Shown piece by piece: positions 34,311 to 38,987 of a stretch of 38,987 bases of DNA. The translations under genes and the position numbers were made by a program. The notes beneath the pieces were generated by a model. That model saw nothing but the letters and a program-made list of their open reading frames with translations, was not told the origin of the DNA and did no database searches. The stretch covers positions 1 through 38,987 of the forward strand of contig ONCY01000005.1 of assembly GCA_900316435.1 (NCBI GenBank), written 5' to 3'. Each line of letters begins with the position of its first letter. Position 1 is the stretch's first letter. Source of the stretch: an uncultured Eubacteriales bacterium. Lineage in GTDB: Bacteria > Bacillota > Clostridia > Oscillospirales > Acutalibacteraceae.

Positions 34311-35816
34311 ATGGAAACATCTATTCTAAACCGACTTAATAGGAACGCGGAACAATACGCCGAAAAAGTTATGTTTAAGGACGATCATTCTCAAATCACC
34401 TTCGGCGAGTTCAACGCCCTGACTAAAAGCATAGGCACCGCTCTTGCCGAAAAGGTACCCTGCGGCTCGCCCGTAGCTGTTATGTCAGGCAGACACGTTC
34501 TCACTCCATCATGCTTTCTCGGCGCGGTTCGCGCGGGCTGCTTTTACGCCCCAATGGACGGCGACATGCCAAAGGCAAGGCTTAATCAGATTATCGGAGT
34601 AATTAAGGCTGACTATATGCTGGTTGACGAGGCTCATCTTGAGACCGCCCGCTCGCTTGATTTTGACGGTGAGATACTTGTAATGGAGGAGCTTAAGGAC
34701 ACTCAGCCGAACGAGGAGCTGCTTGCTCAGCGCGAGGCATCATTACAGTGCACCTCTCCCCTTTATGTAATCTTTACTTCGGGCTCAACGGGTGTTCCCA
34801 AGGGAGTAATTACTTCTCATCTGTCACTTATGACATATATTGACTCTGTGGCAAAGGTTCTGTCAATTAACGACACCGATATTATGGGCAACCAGAGCCC
34901 GCTTGATTATATTGCTGCCGTAAGGGACATTTATCTGCCGATCAGCTTTGGCGCGTCAACATACATTATCCCCAAAAACGAGTTTGCTGTTCCAACTACG
35001 CTGTTTGAGACGCTTAACCGCGAGAAGATAACCGCGCTTTGCTGGAGCGTAGCCGGTGTTGAAATTCCCGCAAAGCTTGGCGCATTTGACGTAAGTAAGC
35101 CCGAATACCTCAAAAAGCTTTGCTTCTCAGGCTCGGTAATGCCTTGCAAATACCTTAAAATCTGGCAGGAGCATTTGCCCGACGTTCTTTATGTTAACCA
35201 GTACGGTCCCACCGAGGCAACCGCCTCCTGTACCTACTATGTTGTTGATATAAAAGTTGACGACGACACTGTTCTGCCGATCGGCAAACCGTATGACAAC
35301 TATCGCGTGTTCCTGCTTAACGAGGACAACACGGCTACACATGACGGCGAAAAGGGTGAAATCTGCGTTACAGGACCGATTCTTGCTCTTGGTTACTACG
35401 GGAACCCCGAACAAACCGCCAAAAGCTTTATGCAGAATCCGCTAAACGCAAATTACCGCGAGCTGATTTACAAGACAGGCGACCTCGGAAGCTTTGACGA
35501 AAACGGAGTGCTTCATTTCCACGGCAGAAAAGACCGTCAGATCAAACACCTTGGTCACCGCATTGAACTGGGCGAAATTGAAGAAACTGCCAAAAAGCTG
35601 GAAGGCGTGACAGACTGCTGCGCGCTTTACCATAAAGAAAAAGCCACCCTCTACCTTTTCTACACGGGTCAGGCGACCCCGAAGGAAATTGTACTTTATT
35701 TCAGACAGAATATGCCTGCGTTTATGGTTCCGCGCAAGCAGGTGCAGCTTGATAAGCTTCCCACCCTGCCCAACGGGAAAACCGATATGCAGATGCTCAA
35801 AACTTACTTTAAATAA
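34311..35816 (+). CDS. DltA-like amino acid adenylation enzyme (carrier-protein ligase)
   Basis: This 501-residue stand-alone adenylation domain is expected to activate an amino acid as its adenylate and load it onto the carrier protein encoded next. Core motifs are intact: A3 IFTSGSTGVPKGV (about 154-166), A4 SPLDYIAAVRD with the amino-binding Asp at 199, A5 NQYGPTEAT (about 297-305), A7 YKTGDL, A8 GRKDRQIKHLGHRIELGEIE, and the A10 Lys490 in LPNGKTDM. Length and the lack of condensation or carrier domains match DltA more than NRPS enzymes. The substrate cannot be read from the pocket by eye. AAAAGGAAG precedes the ATG, and the carrier-protein gene starts 15 bases after the stop. In this context, D-alanine is only one candidate substrate. 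Confidence 0.9.
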   Translation: METSILNRLNRNAEQYAEKVMFKDDHSQITFGEFNALTKSIGTALAEKVPCGSPVAVMSGRHVLTPSCFLGAVRAGCFYAPMDGDMPKARLNQIIGVIKADYMLVDEAHLETARSLDFDGEILVMEELKDTQPNEELLAQREASLQCTSPLYVIFTSGSTGVPKGVITSHLSLMTYIDSVAKVLSINDTDIMGNQSPLDYIAAVRDIYLPISFGASTYIIPKNEFAVPTTLFETLNREKITALCWSVAGVEIPAKLGAFDVSKPEYLKKLCFSGSVMPCKYLKIWQEHLPDVLYVNQYGPTEATASCTYYVVDIKVDDDTVLPIGKPYDNYRVFLLNEDNTATHDGEKGEICVTGPILALGYYGNPEQTAKSFMQNPLNANYRELIYKTGDLGSFDENGVLHFHGRKDRQIKHLGHRIELGEIEETAKKLEGVTDCCALYHKEKATLYLFYTGQATPKEIVLYFRQNMPAFMVPRKQVQLDKLPTLPNGKTDMQMLKTYFK

Positions 35817-35831
35817 AAGGAGAATACTATC

Positions 35832-36059
35832 ATGGATGAATTAATGCAGATTTTGGAAGAACTCAGACCCGACGTTGACTTTGAAAACGAAACCGCTCTT
35901 ATCACAAACGGCGTTCTCGATTCTTTTGACATTGTTGCTCTCGTTGGCGAGCTCAACGACGCTTTTGACATCGAAATCAAGCCCAACAACCTCGTACCCG
36001 ACAACTTCAACTCCGCCAAGGCTATGTGGGCGCTGATTGAGACCCTTCAGGACGAATAA
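35832..36059 (+). CDS. DltC-like acyl/peptidyl carrier protein
   Basis: This 75-residue acidic four-helix protein has the phosphopantetheine attachment site GVLDSFDIVALV, with Ser31. The DSF form is typical of DltC-type carriers, where other acyl carriers have DSL. It would hold the aminoacyl group as a thioester. AAAGGAGAATACTATC precedes the ATG. The decarboxylase gene begins two bases after its stop, so translation is probably coupled. Confidence 0.92.
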   Translation: MDELMQILEELRPDVDFENETALITNGVLDSFDIVALVGELNDAFDIEIKPNNLVPDNFNSAKAMWALIETLQDE

Positions 36060-36061
36060 TT

Positions 36062-37249
36062 ATGAATACCGATACATTAAGGAAATTATCCGAACAGCTT
36101 GCCACTCCCTCGTATATATTTGATTTAAATGAGTTTGAGAAGCGGGCTGAGTTAGTGCGCAAATATTTCGGCGAAAAAGTGGGACTATGCTTTTCAATAA
36201 AAGCTAACCCTTTTCTGCTGGGCAGATTACCCGACACCTTTGATAAGATAGAGGTATGCAGCCCCGGCGAGCTGACTGTATGTGAAAAAACCGGCGTAGA
36301 TATGAGCAAAATCATCTTTTCAGGCGTTAACAAAACTGAAAAGGATGTTCACCGCGCCGCTGACGACGAGGTTGGTACATTTACAGCCGAAAGCCTGCTT
36401 CATGTTGAGATGATCAACCGCGAAGGCGTTAACCGAAATAAGGTCTACCCTGTTCTGCTTCGAGTTACAGACGTAAAGGGCGGCAGCCAGTTCGGAATGG
36501 AAGAATCTCAAGTGCTTGATATAATAAGGAACCGTTCTGAGTATAAAGGCATTGAGATCGTCGGAATTCATTACTTTACCGGAACTCAAAAGAAAAAGGC
36601 AAAGCCTATTATCCGCGAGCTTGACTATATTTCAGATCTGATTGACCGCGTTAAGGCAGAGCTTGATTTCACTATTGAGCGGATTGAATACGGCACAGGT
36701 CTTGCTGTCGACTACTTTGACGACAATGCCGACGCTTTGGAGGAGGAACGCCTCGCTTCAATCTCAGACAGCATTCGCGCACTCTCCGAAAAAGCCGCGC
36801 TCACTGTTGAGATGGGCAGATTCTTTGCCGCTCCGTGCGGATATTACCTTACAAAGGTAATTGATGTAAAAACAAATTACGATATTAACTACGCAATTGT
36901 TGACGGCGGACTGAACCAGCTAAAATACGACGGTCAGCTTCAGGGTATGCAAATACCGAAAATTATTCATTTCAAGAATAATGTATGCAGTGACGGCGAG
37001 AAGTCTTGGACATTATGCGGAAGCCTGTGCACTACCGCGGACGTGCTTTCACGCAACGCCGTATTTGACTCGCTTTCAATCGGAGATATTCTTGTGTTCT
37101 GCCGCACAGGCGCTTATTCGGTAACTGAGGGCATGGCTGTATTCCTCAGCCGCGAAATGCCCGTTGTATCAGTTTACTCAGCAGAAAACGGACTTACGGT
37201 TATCCGCGAAATGCTGTATTCGGACGTATTTAACACACCGAAAATCTAA
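36062..37249 (+). CDS. Fold-type III PLP-dependent decarboxylase, BtrK/exosortase-associated-like
   Basis: This 395-residue enzyme has the alanine-racemase-like barrel of Orn/DAP/Arg decarboxylases. Lys47 (SIKANP) is the PLP Schiff base. His170 (GIHYFTGTQ) stacks on PLP. The phosphate loop is IEYGTGLAVDYF, Glu250/Arg253 lie in EMGRFFAAP, and the catalytic Cys323 is in CGSLCTTADVL near GAY (350-352). The substrate segments typical of LysA (the MSSNYN region) are absent; instead the end of GAY...MAVFLSREMP resembles enzymes that decarboxylate carrier-bound amino acids, such as BtrK (butirosin) and the exosortase-A-associated decarboxylases. The substrate assignment is inference. Being set between a carrier protein and an acyltransferase is unusual for a LysA. 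It could instead act as a free-amino-acid decarboxylase or racemase. Confidence 0.85.
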   Translation: MNTDTLRKLSEQLATPSYIFDLNEFEKRAELVRKYFGEKVGLCFSIKANPFLLGRLPDTFDKIEVCSPGELTVCEKTGVDMSKIIFSGVNKTEKDVHRAADDEVGTFTAESLLHVEMINREGVNRNKVYPVLLRVTDVKGGSQFGMEESQVLDIIRNRSEYKGIEIVGIHYFTGTQKKKAKPIIRELDYISDLIDRVKAELDFTIERIEYGTGLAVDYFDDNADALEEERLASISDSIRALSEKAALTVEMGRFFAAPCGYYLTKVIDVKTNYDINYAIVDGGLNQLKYDGQLQGMQIPKIIHFKNNVCSDGEKSWTLCGSLCTTADVLSRNAVFDSLSIGDILVFCRTGAYSVTEGMAVFLSREMPVVSVYSAENGLTVIREMLYSDVFNTPKI

Positions 37250-37267
37250 CGCTCAGGAGATGTTACT

Positions 37268-38902
37268 TTGTTATTTAATATATCCTACACCTCGCTGAAT
37301 TTCATCTTTTTTGTGTTGGCGACAATGCTGTTGTATTTTGCGCTTCCGCTGAAGAAGTGCAAATGGACGGTTCTTCTTGCAGCCAGCGTATTCTTTTACG
37401 CTGTTGCCGGATATAAATACGCGTTTTTCATTCTGTTTACGTCGCTTAACACATATCTTATCGCGCTTTGGATTCAGCATGTTTCCGACAAATCCAAGGC
37501 ACTGCTGAAGGCTAAAAAGAGCGAATGGGACAGAAACCAAAAAAAGGCATATAAAAACAAAATCAAGGTTCAGAAGCGGCTTATAATGACACTTGCCCTT
37601 GTAATCAACTTTGGCATACTTGCGTTTTTGAAGTATTATGCATTCTTCGCGGGCAGCCTGAATGACATTATGGGCAACTTCGGGATAGGCTTTTCAGCAC
37701 CGACGCTCAATCTGTTTTTGCCGCTCGGTATCTCTTTCTACACATTCCAGTCAATGGGATACATTGTAGATGTTTACCGCGAAAAAACCGCTCCGCAAAA
37801 GAACCCGTTAAAGCTTCTGCTTTTTGTTTCGTTCTTCCCGCAGATAATCCAGGGTCCTATCAGCATTTACGATCAGCTTGCCCATCAGCTATATGAACCC
37901 CATAAATTTGACTTTACCCGTGTTAAGTACGGTATGGAGCTTATTCTTTGGGGCTTTTTCAAGAAGCTGATTATCGCTGACCGCGCAGTAATCGCAATTA
38001 ACACTGTTACCGCAAGCTACGACAAATACAACGGCACCACACTTACGTTTACCATTTTACTTTACGCCTTGCAGCTGTATGCCGACTTCTCGGGCGGCAT
38101 TGACATTTCGCGCGGCGTTTGCCAAATATTCGGCATTGATATGATGGAGAACTTTAAGCGGCCGTATTTCTCTAAATCAATAAACGAATATTGGCGCAGA
38201 TGGCACATTTCTCTCGGCGGCTGGATGAAAAACTATATCTTCTACCCCATCGCCATGTCCAATGTTTTCCTTAACGCAAGCAAAAAAATGAAAGGTACTC
38301 GCTTTGGCAAAACAGCCGCGGGTACACATATTTCAAAGGTGCTTCCTACCAGCGTTGCTTCACTGATTGTATTTTTGCTTGTTGGTATATGGCATGGCGC
38401 AACATGGAAATATGTCGCTTTCGGCGCATGGAACGGCGTAATAATTATGCTGAGCATTCTTATTCAGCCTGTATTTGACAGCATTATCAAAAAGCTGCAT
38501 ATACACCGCGAATGCTGGTGGTACAGCCTGTTTGCGATGTTCCGCACATTCTTGATTGTACTTGTAGGATATGTTTTCGACGTTGCGCCCTCGTTTACTC
38601 AGGGCGTAAATACCATTGCAAAGTTCTTTACAGATCAGAATTTCATTAAGGGTTACAGCCAGATAAGTGAACTTAAGCTCGAACTCGCTGACTGCTTTGT
38701 AATTCTGATTGGTGCAGCAATTATTCTTTTTGTCAGCATTATGCAGGAACGCAATCCTGAAAAAAGTCTTCGCGTCCAGCTTGACGAAAAGCCGTTCGCG
38801 GTTCGCTTCCTATTGCTTTACTCCGGCATTATGGCTGTTGTTGTATTCGGCGTATATGGCTCAGGCTATGACGCATCAAGCTTTGTAGATATGCAATTCT
38901 AA
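37268..38902 (+). CDS. MBOAT-family membrane O-acyltransferase (DltB/AlgI-like)
   Basis: This 544-residue polytopic protein has about ten or more membrane segments and the MBOAT core: LFLPLGISFYTFQSMGYIVDVYR, FFPQIIQGPIS, YADFSGGIDISRG, SINEYWRRWHISLGGWMKNYIFYPI, and the catalytic His near 376 in GIWHGATW. MBOATs of the DltB/AlgI group move acyl groups from a thioester donor across the membrane to surface polymers. Here the donor would be the operon's carrier protein. The start is TTG 37268, with GGAGA seven bases upstream; the nearby ATG is out of frame. It follows the decarboxylase gene by 18 bases. Confidence 0.92.
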   Translation: MLFNISYTSLNFIFFVLATMLLYFALPLKKCKWTVLLAASVFFYAVAGYKYAFFILFTSLNTYLIALWIQHVSDKSKALLKAKKSEWDRNQKKAYKNKIKVQKRLIMTLALVINFGILAFLKYYAFFAGSLNDIMGNFGIGFSAPTLNLFLPLGISFYTFQSMGYIVDVYREKTAPQKNPLKLLLFVSFFPQIIQGPISIYDQLAHQLYEPHKFDFTRVKYGMELILWGFFKKLIIADRAVIAINTVTASYDKYNGTTLTFTILLYALQLYADFSGGIDISRGVCQIFGIDMMENFKRPYFSKSINEYWRRWHISLGGWMKNYIFYPIAMSNVFLNASKKMKGTRFGKTAAGTHISKVLPTSVASLIVFLLVGIWHGATWKYVAFGAWNGVIIMLSILIQPVFDSIIKKLHIHRECWWYSLFAMFRTFLIVLVGYVFDVAPSFTQGVNTIAKFFTDQNFIKGYSQISELKLELADCFVILIGAAIILFVSIMQERNPEKSLRVQLDEKPFAVRFLLLYSGIMAVVVFGVYGSGYDASSFVDMQF

Positions 38903-38921
38903 TTGAGTGTACAGATTGATT

Positions 38922-38987
38922 ATGAAGAATAAAAGAAACAAAATATACATTACGCGAACAGTTAAAGTAACGAGCTTCTTTCTCGCG
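38922..38987 (+). CDS. Start of a membrane-anchored protein in the DltD/AlgJ position (partial)
   Basis: The visible 22 codons (MKNKRNKIYITRTVKVTSFF, then LA) begin 19 bases after the MBOAT stop and run off the window. The basic start followed by a hydrophobic turn fits an N-terminal signal anchor. In dlt and alginate-acetylation operons the gene after the MBOAT encodes an SGNH-type partner (DltD or AlgJ/X). That identity is inference from position only. The ribosome site is weak. Confidence 0.5.
   Translation, partial: MKNKRNKIYITRTVKVTSFFLA

Noticed and set aside
36062..37249. Calling the PLP enzyme lysA (diaminopimelate decarboxylase) or alanine racemase.
   Set aside because: The fold is shared but the LysA substrate segments are not visible, and the carrier-protein/MBOAT context argues for another substrate. 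It was left as a family-level call.
1..38987. Search for tRNA or rRNA genes, CRISPR arrays, transposases, integrases and toxin-antitoxin pairs.
   Set aside because: No cloverleaf-like sequence, regularly spaced repeat, recombinase motif or recognisable toxin-antitoxin pair was seen by eye. The rlmD-tail repeats are the only mobile-element trace.

Overview
The window looks like chromosomal DNA from a low-to-mid GC, spore-forming, Gram-positive anaerobe of the Clostridia. Four things point to the Oscillospiraceae/Ruminococcaceae and to starch-degrading gut relatives of Ruminococcus bromii: the spoIIGA-sigE pair, a type III glutamine synthetase beside an ANTAR regulator, a secreted protein with starch-binding modules and a type I dockerin, and near-consensus sigma-A promoters with AGGAGG-type ribosome binding sites. 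The species assignment is inference. No rRNA, tRNA, CRISPR array or complete mobile element was seen, and no gene-free stretch reaches 300 bases.

Layout. Positions 1-18684 are almost entirely on the minus strand. From left to right they hold a cut-off membrane protein; a GH13 alpha-amylase preceded in its operon by a dockerin protein with two CBM26-like modules; an M18 aminopeptidase; a tight operon DUF951-prfA-tsaC-coaE-lytic transglycosylase; a carB-dapF fusion gene with carA and an ANTAR regulator upstream; glnN (GSIII) with a terminator-type leader; and a Gx-transporter/NusG-domain-II pair. Positions 18813-29107 are mostly on the plus strand: an RlmD-type methyltransferase followed by a patch of repeated rlmD-tail sequence around two small genes, an XRE regulator, a MutS-like ATPase, a lipoprotein serine hydrolase, an esterase, an amidohydrolase, a membrane protein, and spoIIGA-sigE. 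Positions 29096-32911 return to the minus strand: lipoprotein, MscS channel, MORN-repeat protein, pfkA. Positions 33116-38987 are on the plus strand: a GT2 glycosyltransferase, then a five-gene operon cut by the window end.

The most interesting locus is this last operon (34311 to the end). It encodes a DltA-like adenylation enzyme, a DltC-like carrier protein, a fold-type III PLP decarboxylase resembling enzymes that act on carrier-bound amino acids, an MBOAT acyltransferase, and the start of a membrane-anchored protein in the position of DltD. It reads like a D-alanylation (dlt) pathway with an inserted decarboxylation step, which could decorate a surface polymer with a modified aminoacyl or amine group. 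That product is inference.

Other notable points are the CarB-DapF fusion, which joins pyrimidine/arginine precursor synthesis to the lysine/peptidoglycan branch; a putative ANTAR-controlled antitermination leader before glnN; an attachment-site-like scar downstream of rlmD; and a long-spacer spoIIG-type promoter.
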